DNA of 64,000 nucleotides from Aphelocoma coerulescens (lineage: Eukaryota; Chordata; Aves; Passeriformes; Corvidae). Where the stretch lies: contig NW_027184085.1 in the NCBI RefSeq assembly GCF_041296385.1, positions 58,686,109 to 58,750,108 on the forward strand, given 5' to 3'. Both the position numbers and the translations under genes were made by a program. The notes beneath the pieces are model-generated. The model ran no database searches. It was not told the DNA's origin and saw only the letters and a program-made list of their open reading frames with translations. This document shows, in pieces, positions 12,901 through 24,900 of this stretch (the stretch's first letter is position 1; each line of letters starts with the position of its first letter).

Positions 12901-15900
12901 TTAAACTGCATGCTTGATGTATCTGGATCTTCTATAAACGATTGCAATAAATCACTGTAACCTACAACATATAAGACTGCTGGAGTCATGACCACCTGGA
13001 TTATTTAGATCTAAACCAGGTTACATCAGTCAGACAAAATCAAGCATTCAATCTGTGCATAACGTACAGAATATATTACTCTCCAATACCCTGTCTATCA
13101 GTCTGACAAATGTGATGATTTCCTTGGCTTTGAAATCTGCCTATCATCAGGGAAAAGGTCAGGAGCAAAATGAAATAGGCTAATTCCAGAAGATTTTCTG
13201 AGAGCAATTTCCTTTTACAGACTTTTTTTTTCCAAATTATTTTTCTTTCTTCTGGTCATTTGCCAAAGTAATTAGCCAGTCTATTTATACTAAATTTACA
13301 CTTACACACAACTGTGTCCTAAAATGTTCCTTACACTGACTTCCCAATGCAATACTCTGTTAAAATCTGTTCAAACATTCAAAGATTAGTACCTGTGCAA
13401 TAAGGAAAAATTAGGCAACTCAGTTCACTATCGTCTCCTGCTGATCATGGAACCACTAAGTACACACATGACATGTTGGGCAAAAATTCAGTATTTTGCA
13501 ATGAGACAACACTGTAACAAGTGCAGACATCTTGTGCACATACCTGACTGCACATGTGATGAAACAAACAAGCCTTTCCACTACTGTAGGAGGATCTTGG
13601 AAGAGATTACAATTGAAGAGCCTTGCCACATGAAAGTGCTTTCGCAAATGAGAAAACTTGCTTCGTATCTTGTGGCAGAAAGTAAGAATTCCTCACAACA
13701 GACAAACCAAGTAACAGTTCAGAGACAAAAATATAGTAGGAACAATGAATTTGTAGTATATGAAGTGTGAAGAACTTGCATTTTCTAAGAGATAAGAAAG
13801 TTTGTTGTGCTTCAATTCACTGAAAATTATCAGAACACGTAGATTTTAAATGATTCACCTTGTGGCATGACGGTCTGGGTCAGCCTGGATCCAGCAGTAG
13901 GAGCAATTGTGTTGCAGTGGATGTTATACTTCCGACCTTCAATTGCAATTGTGTTTGCAAGACCCAAAAGGCCAAGTTTTGCAGCACTGTAGTTTGCCTG
14001 ACCAAAGTTTCCATATATTCCAGCAGCTGAGGATGTCATAATTATTCTTAGGGGAGAGGAGAGGAAAAAAATTAAGTTATTTCTTCAAGTGATTTGATTC
14101 CACAAAAAAGCATTTTCCAGCTTTGGCATTATAGTCTCCATATTCCACAAAACAAAGTATGCAAATAAGAAAAGATTATTTGTTGGTTTCTCTAACAATC
14201 AGGTACCTATTTAATATTTGATGGATAGCAATCATCTGACAAATCCTGAAGCATTGTCAGAGTAGCAAAAAATGAACAAAGTCATGAGGCTTTCTGAGTT
14301 CTACTGCAAAACTAGGAAGGACACTCTGTGACACTGGGTCCAGTACAGAGAAAAGTAATTTCTTTTCATTTCTAACAGTTTTCTTACATTCTAACAGTTA
14401 TTCTTACAGCTAAAAATGTTTCAGCACTCAGAAGAAAATTACTTTACTGAAAATTACTTCCCTTATTATTATCTACCTGGTAATACCTGAAGATCTGTTC
14501 TCACAGAATTCACATTCAAAGAATTCTAATAGGCTTTAAATGCATGACAGAAGAAGACAAGAAAGTCTTGCTCTTTGCTGTCCCTATTACTCCTTCGGAG
14601 GTGAATGAACTACTCATGTGAGAGCTCTAAAACCACTGCAGTTCACAGCTGGTTTGAGGCAAGCAAAAGTTGTGCTGCAGGTCATCTCAATTCAAAAGAA
14701 ATGGGTCTACATATTCACTTTTAAAGGAAGCCTTATCAGATTCTGTTCAAATCTACTTATAAACATACTGCATAGCTGGGATCAACATATTTAATTCTTT
14801 TTATCTGCCTCACTGCCAATAATCTAATGCTTTTTAGTGTAAGTAAAGAGATGTGTTCCAAGTACTGGCTCAGTATGATGAAGATGAAAAAAAGCTACAA
14901 ACTCTATGTAAAGCAGACATTTTGCAGGTGGCACATGTCTATACATAAACTGCAGAAGCACTCACTACAACTGTTATCTGAGAAAATACAGAAAAGAAGA
15001 CAAGGGAAGCATTTTCCCAAAAGGATGCAACTCTAGACTTAAGCTGTTTTTGAAGAAGTAATTTAATTTTCAACTCCCAGACTTAAGATTTTCACTATCC
15101 TCACAGTTCACTTCCCTGGATGAGAACGAATGTTATTTAGGTCACAGGATGAGAAAACAGCTCACACAGTTTTCAGTATGTGGGTATGGCTAAGATTAAC
15201 ATAATCACATCAGTGCTTTGATAAGGTTTTTGATAAAACCACAAAAACGAAAAAATTTAGAAGATCTGATTTCACTGCACTCTTTTTGAGTTAATACCTA
15301 CCAAAACAGATTAAGAACAATCCCATAACTTTTAAGAAAAGTACATTTGTCTAAACAGTTAAAACTAACAAATAAACAAAAAAAAACGCAACAACCCAAC
15401 ATCAAACAAAAAAACCCACAACCTACAAGCAGAACTGCAGGTACCAGTCATTGAATAAGAAGGAGTACAACAAGAGTCCCTCAAACTTGCCGTAACATAC
15501 AAGTAACAAATGTTTCTAACCAGTCCTCATTAATAGAAATAGTATATTTATAGTCTTACAACTTTTGTTTGGGATAGTCAGAAAAGACATTTCAACTTAT
15601 TTTGCTTCAGCCCTGAGAAAGTGAAAGAAAAGAATGCAAGACTCCTCCTTCACTGTTCGGGCATGCATCAGTCTGTTACACCCGAACGAAAATCGCAAAA
15701 CAGAAGACACATTTTTACCTGCCAAATTTCTGATTTTTCATGTGATTCCACGCAGCTCGGGTGACCAGGAACGATCCCCTCAAATGAATTCTATGAATTA
15801 TATCTAGGAACAAATTTATATCAGTTTAATAATTCCAGGATTTGGCTCCCAATTTGAAATGCAACATGTTTCTTCTTCATGACAAAAAATGCACTTTTTT

Positions 15901-18900
15901 CACACTCTGTTACTAAAAGAATGATGGGCCTTTTTTTTTTCTCCTTACAAGCCATTTTTTAGTGCCTGCCTGAACATACACTGATTATGAGGGGGCTGCC
16001 CACATACACTGCCTCTTGGATGGGGCCCTCCTGTACAGAATTCAAAACCATTCAAAATTCCTGCAATTAAGCAGACTCAGAGAAGAACTACAGAAGATAG
16101 ACTATCTTTGTAAAAGTCTTCTCCACTGGCTTACTACCATCCACCATGTCATGGCACATGAGCTTGCTTTCCTCTGTAGTTAGTTCAGAGTCTTTTAAGC
16201 CTGTTTTGTATTCAGCCACTCAGTGCTGACCCGAGGAATGTTCTGCTCACAGAAACTATTTTGTGTAATCACATGGCTCTTCTTCTTACTGCATTTGGCA
16301 ACCAGTAGTGGGAAGAAAAGCCCTTCTGCCCCTTTGGAACTACATACACCTACCACACATTGCAGCACAGACCTGGGTTGCACACTGAACACAAGCAGCT
16401 TGTCACTAAGCTTGCAGGGCAAAAAGTAAGCTTTCCCTGCCTTCTCTTCTCTCTTGTTCCAGTGGGAGGGATGTACCTGTCACCTTTCACACAGAAAGTA
16501 CATTCTGAAGCCATTTTAAAATCAACTCACCCCAGTCTTCATCACTTATCCGAACAAATGAACGGTCTCTTAGGATCCTAAAATGCAACATTAGGAAAAC
16601 AAAACAAACACAAGCTCAACATTTGTTTACATTAAAGGGACAGCCCACACTCAAAAAGGACAAAACCGTCAGGTATACTCACCCAGCATTGTTTATAACA
16701 ATATCTGAAATTAAAAAAAGGAATCTAATTCAATGCACTGATAAAATACAAGCCTGTTTCTATTTTCCTCCCACTTCTAAATATATACAGACAAGAACAC
16801 TGGACATAAGCATCATATTCCATATATTCTATAGTTCCTTGTCCTGATTAATGAATTCTACCCTTGGACAATAATTACAACATAATACTTCAGGACAGGC
16901 AAGTCTCAACCTGACAGGGACAACAATGGGACCAAGCCTGACAGGGAGGCATAGCTATGAAGTGCTGGCCACTTAGGAATCCAATACCAGCAGGATGCAG
17001 CCATCCTGTACCATTTTGAAGCCTGCTTTGAATTTCAGAGCACCCCAATTATGCAGTTTGTGCCACCATCTTTGTTGCAGCAGCCCAAATGATAACTGGA
17101 GGAACTAGAGTCACAAAGCTGATAAAGCAACCTGGATCATAACAATTTCTTGTCAGATCTTTAATTAGGTTCCTGTTGGCTTTGATTACATGTACTTTTA
17201 GCCATTTAACCCTGAGTTAAAATCACCAAGTGGTTTTAAATAGTGGCAATTGCATGGTTAAAAAGAACTTACTGTTAGATAAAATACCTCAGGGTTTTCT
17301 TTTTTCATTTCATTTAATGCATTTTGACATTATATAAGCAGAAGAGCTTCCAAAACAGAAAGCAACATTATTTATGCTAATTCTATGCAGCTAGTTGTAA
17401 CACTTCATAGACTCTGTGTTTTGTGACAGAAATTGTTAACCATTACTGGACTCCAAAATTCTGAAGGGCAGGAAAAGAAGAATCATATACTAAGCTTTAA
17501 ACTTCAGCAAAAACCACCAAAAAACCCAGAAAAGTTGACCATTCAGATTAAAAGCTAAAAGCCCCTTATTCACATTTCAATGACCAGAGGCATTGGGATT
17601 GGTGTGTACTACTGTTGTCACACAGTTCATACATGTGTTGTTGATTGCAGTGTTTATAATGGCTTTGCCTTTGCAAACAAGTTTCAACATGAATTAAGCA
17701 ACTGTACCTATCCTCCCAAAAGCCTCAAGGGCTGTCTTCACAAGCTTTTCACCATCTTCCACGGAATCTGTAAGAAAGAAGTACAAATTTTCAAATAAAA
17801 TTAACTGGATACACTGCACTTCCAGGATATTAACAACTAATTCCACAGAACTAAGAAAAATAAATTGTGTACAACCCCAGTGAAAACTAAATTCAAATTC
17901 AGCCATTATCTGCACGTGGCCTAAAGCAAATCCCAAATAGTAAGTCTAAATGGCACAACACTTGCCATCGCAAGAAAAACATGAAGCAAAGGAAGCAAGA
18001 ATCATCCATTCCCATTTTGCTGCTGAAAACTCCAGATGGACAGCTACTTAATACTTCAATGTCAAAAAATCAGATAACAGAGAAGGGCATTAGTGAACAA
18101 ATCTTAATAAAAAAAAGCAATTGATGCACTTGCTTTTAGCATCTGTCTTCCCACTCCATATGATATTACATTTGTTTAATCTATATGTTATTGCCAAGCT
18201 GGTAGTAGTCTTTCATTAAGAAGCATCAACTTTTTATTTAACATGTCCACTACTCCTACAGATAAAGTATTACACTGATCGGCAAAAATAACATACCGTA
18301 ATTGGGTACTGCTTTCCCTCCTTTTGCTCTGATTTCATCGACAACTTTGTCAGCAGCTGAGGAGCTTTTGCCATATCCCTTGAAATCACCTCCAAGATCA
18401 TTCACTGTGCATGACAAAGAAATGAAATTTTTGTTGTTAACACTCAAGACCTCATGGTCTGTCCTTACCTCATTATCACACTGGAGGTTACAAGGAGTAT
18501 TAATAAAGACTGCTGCATCTGGATCTTACTGAAAACCAGAGATGACAACAAAAAAATAGTAGGACACATGATTATTTTTTTTTTAAATAGTGCAACATAC
18601 ATTATTCCTTTTTCTTTAAATAACATGGAAAATAGAACTTTTTCCCCCCTCCACCATGTATTCAACATACTTGCCCTGCCCAGGCTACCTCTGTAACTGT
18701 TGTAGTTCAGAGATTAAGATCTAGATTACACCCAATCACAGGCAATTTATTCCAGTCTCTAACTATAGCATGAACTGTAAGCAAGACTAGGAAGACTTTG
18801 TTCCTGTTTAATAGAGTAGCCAAACTGTTACTAGACAATACCACTAAGGAAGAGATCCAGCAGTCTAAACAAAGTGAGAAGTGCCTGCTCTGGAGCTTCA

Positions 18901-21900
18901 GATCCTGCTCCTGTGGGATAGGAGGCCCACCTGACACACAGAGCTGTTCCGGGCTGCTCTCCGCACTGGGGGACACGTCACTAATGGCAGCTGGAACGTA
19001 CCATCGCCACACTCGGCTGCACTCCTGTATTTGCACAGCCAACAGCTTCACGGAATTACCAGGGGAACAAGAACACTCCCAAAAACATTGTATTTGGACA
19101 AAGAACTTCAAAAAATGGTAGGAAGTTTTGTTCAAAGGGGTTCAAACTGTAATTGTAAGAAAGCCAGAACTGACTGAATTTACATGCAACACTGGTATTT
19201 TGCTAAATGATCTTTTGCTATGGTGAATTCCAGCTTCTGCCTCCTAACATCAAGAAGCCAGACACAGTGAAAGCCACAAAATATGCAGGATGGTCTTGAT
19301 GATAAACAGCAATGGCAAGTCTATTGTATTATCACAAAATGAAATAGACCCACTTTATGGTTTTTTTTTTTTAATTTTCCATGTAAACAGGAACACAGCT
19401 TGCATGACACATCATAAAATCATTCTATATTACCCAGATCAAGAAGTCTCATCTGGAATCCTATATTCAGCTTTGTGAGCAGTACTTCAAGAGAAATGTA
19501 GAAATACTGCAGAAAACTTATGTAAATGAACATGCCAAAGTCCAGAAGAAGTGAGCATCAAAATGGGACAGATACAACATGACAAAAAAAAAAAAAAAAC
19601 AAAAAACAATCAACCATCACCAAACCAAACCCAAAAATGCCCAGCCTGAAGCAGTAAGTACAAGTACCTTAACAGACTGATGCAAAAAAGAAAGGAGACA
19701 GAATCTCCAAGCTAACAGATCAATATCTAACAATCCAAACATGCAGGTAACACAATTCAAGTGAGGCACTAAGGAAGATTTTTAAGTGTAGTGAAGTGTT
19801 AGGATAGACAACACAGGCTGACTGGTCAGTCTGCAACATCCATGATATTAAAGTAAAGTGAGTCAGGAACAGCACTAGAATTTCTAACTTGTCCTGGGAA
19901 AGAAGAGTGAATAATTTGGTGGTAAATATATATACAAACCATTCAGTCTTGTTAAGATCTTACAGCTCTCGATCACAGACAAGTTTATATATGTTTATCC
20001 TACACTTCAGTAGTACTTTGCTGACAAAAATTTAATTAAATATTTGGGAAAATTTTCAGAGGCAAAAAAGTACCTTAGGCCAAGCACAGGCACTAATGGA
20101 GTTGAAACAAAAATGAGTATGCAAGAAAGAGTTGAGCTATTCTTTGAAATAATAGGCCTAGTTGAGCTAGGCTTTGAAAATAATAACTCCAAGAGAGTGT
20201 TAGAGCAATGAAAAAAAACCCTAACAACAAAATAGACAAATAACATTATTTTAAGCCCAAGCTTTACATCATGCAATTTTCAGTTGAAAACATACAGTAG
20301 AAAAGAGCCAGAGACTGCAGTAGTTGTGACAGAGCATGGTTATAGTCTGAACCTCAGAGAAGAATTCCTCTGAGGCTATGAGTGTGTCATTAGCAGAGCA
20401 GCAGAAGCAAGTCTGAAGGGTGAAATGGTGCTGAGGACCTGACATATACAGTGCAAGTTTTTTTAAAAATAAGCCAGCTCATTTCTTGCTCTAGTCTAGT
20501 GTCACAAACCAAACACACATGAACAATGTAGGTGTGCTTCTGGATTGCATCTTCCAGTTTGTTTTATAAAGGACTCATGTAATTCACTACCATTTCACTA
20601 TGCAAACAAAAATACAAATAAAATAATGTATCAGGAGAGATGTTTCAAAAGCATGCCTCTAAGCTAAACTGAAACAGCAACACAAGAGCCCTCAGACAGT
20701 CTGGAAGAAACAGCAGGTCAGGACATGACATATGAAGCAAGAAAAAAGCAAACCATCCTTTCCTCCTGCTTTCAACTTTTCCTGATGACAGGCATGAATG
20801 AGATAAAGAATGACAAAAAACAGTGGCAGCAGGCAGCCTTTGGTTGATGAGAACAGGGAGTTTTCCACCTAGCTTGCTCTTGTAAGTCTAACACACCAAC
20901 GGCAACTCACTCAACAGAGATGCAGGACTGGACAAAGGTGCCATGTTGGAACCTACTGTTATCCTTCCAACTGAAAACATTCTTCCGGAGTATTTGGTTT
21001 GAAGGTATGTTCTTACAACATACCTTCATTTCCATTAATTAAAAAGGGAATTTGTTTTAAAGACACAAGGCATAAGTCTCAATCTGCTCCAGTTTTAAAA
21101 CACTAAATGTTTATACAAGTAACTTCTCAACTCTTTGAATTCAGAATCGTAAGAGAACAAGAGAAACAAATACAAGCATGTAGACATAATACTGTAAGAC
21201 AAGCTAAACTGTGGTGAAGTTTCCAAAAGGAAACAAGAAGTTGCCCTTACAGTCAATTCTTAACTTACTGTTTAGTTATTACACAATAAGGCCAAGAGAT
21301 AAAGGAGCATTAGCTGTGATCAGGCAACAGAATGCATTTTCTTTCAGATCATTCTAGAAAGTCAGACCACCACCAGCTACAGAGAGTCAACACAGAATAT
21401 TTGGGCTGCTTTAGTGACATAATTTTTGCTAAATAAGAACTCGACATAAATTATTCACGTCCATGGTAAATACAGCAAGTATCAAAGATGGCAATTACCA
21501 GAAAAAAAAGAAAAAAACAACCTAGATATTTTTTTAAAGTTGTCTACACACATACTCATTTTTAATCAATGAAGTAAAACCAAATAATTTTTATGAAATT
21601 TTATAAACTATATAAAATTTATAAAGGCACTATAAGGCAACATATTTGCATATTCACATGGTCATATTGGAAGCTTCTGAGCAGTATTTACCTAGGACAA
21701 CACATTCTCTGGCCTCAGATTGTGGTAAAGACTTGTATGCATAGATGAAAGTCAAATCTAGGAAATTATCTGACTCCAACTGGCTTTCCAGCAAAGGTAA
21801 GCCCTTGGACAAACTTAGGCAACTTTTTTCATAAGAAAATAAAGCTTAGAAGCAAAATTTAAACAGTGAAAGATAAGACAGAAAACCATTACATAGCAAA

Positions 21901-24900
21901 GGTTACTGTCAAAAAGGCCATGGACTGTTGAATGCAAGCTATGTGAAAAGGCAAAGGTTACTGCCTAGATCAAGTTAGTTAAGATAAAACTTACCAACTA
22001 CTGAAGCACCTCTTTCAGCAAAAGCCAGAGCATATGCTCTGCCCAAACCTAGTTTAAAAAAAAAAAAAAAAAAAAGTTAAAAACAAGAGTGAATTTGTTA
22101 CCCAGATCACAATTCAGACAAAAGCTACACAAAAATTATTGTGTTAAGAAAAATGCACCAATTCAACACAAACACCTTGCAGGTTCAAAGTAAAACATTA
22201 TTTCCCCCAGGAGTTCTAAGTCTCTTATAAGAACAAACTATAAAAGTAAACAAACAAATAGTAAACAAAGCCTCCAGTCAAGAGGAAAAAAAAATCCAAA
22301 TAAACCATGCTTACTCTTTGTTACTGGATTCAACAGAAGCATCTGGGAAAGCTGTATGCTGCTGAGTTTGTTCTTGTGATAGAAAAATACACTTGAAAGG
22401 AAGAACCTCTAATGTCCTGATATAACACTGAAGGAGGGGATGTTTCAAGTTAATTAATTACATTCTAAGTGAATAAGATACTTCCCTAGTTAAAGTTACT
22501 ATTTGAAAAAGAAACCAAACAAAATTTAACTGTGACTGAAGATGTATTGACAAAATCATTTGCATACAAAGAAATGCCTAATACTTCAGTTAATCAAACA
22601 CATACATAGTTTGCCTATCCTAAGAGAAGACTGTCATTTCTGCATCACATACAAAAGCGAGGTTCTTGGATGCTCACTCTGGCTTAGATTCTAGTTGTGT
22701 TTAACATTCGTCAAAATAAATGATTTACAGATATATTATCCACTGTATCAGTCAAAAGTTATTTGGATCAATGGCAATGATCCTTTTTTTATTAATTTCA
22801 AAAGAAAAAGCCATTTGAATGATCAAAGGATGATCAGTCAGAAAGAAGTTTCTCAGAATGCAAACAGTATCTCTTTGCCCCTCACCAGGAGATTCAAAAC
22901 CAGTTCTCCAAAAGACAATGGGGGGGGAAAATAAGAACTGTTCAGACTGTTTTGAAGCACACTTATCTCACAGCAACAAGCTGAAAATTTCCTTAAGGCT
23001 TCCTCAGGCCTCTGCACCAGAGAGTATCACATGTGAGGTGCATACACATACTGCCTCATGTAACCCAAGTCCAAGAAATTTTTTTTTTGTCTTTGTTTTG
23101 AAAACTGAGAAGTGCACAAAGCCCAGACCAGTTATATGTGCTGGCCTTCTCAACTGCTAAGCAAGGATTGAATCTTGAGAATCAAAACTAATTTTGAAAA
23201 AACCAAGATAGGTTGCACAAACAATGCCCAACACAGGCAGGAACAGTAGTTCACAAAGGATCTGCTCAAAGTGAAAAGAAACACTTTTTAGATATCTGTG
23301 TATGTGAAAACAGGCATCACTTTAACACAAATTAGTGATACACATGTCTAAATAAATTCCCAGCTCAGATCTGTTCATCGGCATCCAAAAAATCAATGCT
23401 GAAGAGCAATGCTATTAGTATTGCAGTCTAACTACAGTGTTGTAAATAAAATAAAAGCAAAAGGAGAACTAATCCGTAGATAATAGGACCTCCCTTTATC
23501 TTGGCTTAAATTTAATCAACCACTTATTAAAAAGCTGTTGTGAAATAAAACATCCAAGGGGAGTTTTCTCTATTAACAAACCATTTTCAAGCAGTCTAAC
23601 ACTAGGAGTACAAGGGTCATTGTACACACACTTATGACAAGCAACTTTTACTTGGTGCAATGCTTTTTAGAAGCTTTGTTACTGCCACACTGACCTTGTT
23701 TTGCTATTACGCAAGGTCTTAACCTGTTCTTCAGTGAAACCTACTATATACGGAAAAGCCCATAAATATAGATCCAGTAAAAGCAGAAAAGCACCATTAA
23801 AAAACCTGCTCTGAATTATTATCAAGTTGGTCACCTTCAGATAATGTACATGGACTGTTCAGTGCTTTCCAAAACATCTTCTTCACAAGATATCACTTAA
23901 TCTAGGGCCCCAAAATGACTCCTCTGGCTATGTGCAGCGCCACAAAATGAGAGCAAAACTCCACTGTCGGGAGGGCAGAACCTTCTCAGAGTATGACAGA
24001 ACAAGTTTCCTAAGCAGCTCATCACAAACACAAACTTTGTCTCTCACCCATCCACACCGACAGCTCATATTTTTGCTTAACTATGATAGTAGGCAAAGGT
24101 CAAAGCACGGATGCAGAGGAAGGAAAAAAAAAATAAGGGAGAAGAAACAAACAACAAAAAACTCAACCAACCAACTCCACGCCATAATAACAAATACAAA
24201 AACACGTCCTGGCAAAACCAAGCATTCCACTGCAGACCACGTTCCCTGGAGAGATCACGCCTGCAGACCACCAACAGCGCAGGCCAGCCCTGCTGCTGCC
24301 AGAGGTCTGTCCTTCCCTCTCCCCTCTGCTGCCCGCTCCCACCTGCCTCCAGGCCGGCTCCCGGGAGCACCGCGGGCGGGGAAGGCAGCAACAGGTGGGC
24401 GGCTGCTTTCTGCAGCACCGGCGGCACACGTGAAACCCCTGCTGCAGCAGCACTGTGCCAAACCCACACGGGTCACACGCCTCAGCCACTAGGTCCAAGG
24501 CACAACTGGAAGGAATTAGGATACCAGGACATCCACTGCTGACCAGGGAGCAACGGCGCTGCTCCCCGTGTTTAAAGAGCACAAATCACGCGTTCGGAGA
24601 GGTTACCAACTTGGCCAGTGCCGGGCCGCGTTCGGACGGCAGCAGCTCTGAAGGCAGCAGGAGGCACGGCCGTGACCCCTGCACAGCCTTGGCACGGCCG
24701 GGGCCGGCAAGGACAGCGCCTCCCCCGCAGCCCCGCTTCCCTTCTCTGAGGAAAACAACCCGCTCTTCCCCCCGAAACCGGACCGGCCGCCCCCGGGGCA
24801 CCTGCCAGGGCCGCGGGCAGCGGCGGCTGCGCGGAGCCCGCACCGCCCGGGCTGTCCCCGAGCAACTCCGCCGCCTCCCGCGGGTGAGGAACCCCCGGCT

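Larger units (their letters stand above)
18405..21994. other. HSD17B4 intron 2
   Basis: A 3.6-kb intron. It has a locally GC-richer patch at about 18880-19080 of unknown origin, a 30-bp tandem duplication at 20131-20187, and two perfect short inverted repeats (21001-21027, 21596-21620). No element or RNA gene recognised. Confidence 0.75.

Noticed and set aside
13447..13770. 107-residue Cys-rich open frame on the plus strand in HSD17B4 intron 8
   Set aside because: The CNKC...CTC pattern suggested a zinc-binding protein, but there is no complete domain, no promoter and no splice context; probably chance.
18880..19080. GC-richer patch in HSD17B4 intron 2 with 107- and 142-residue open frames
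   Set aside because: The frames overlap on opposite strands, fit no family and do not fit the phase of the flanking exons.
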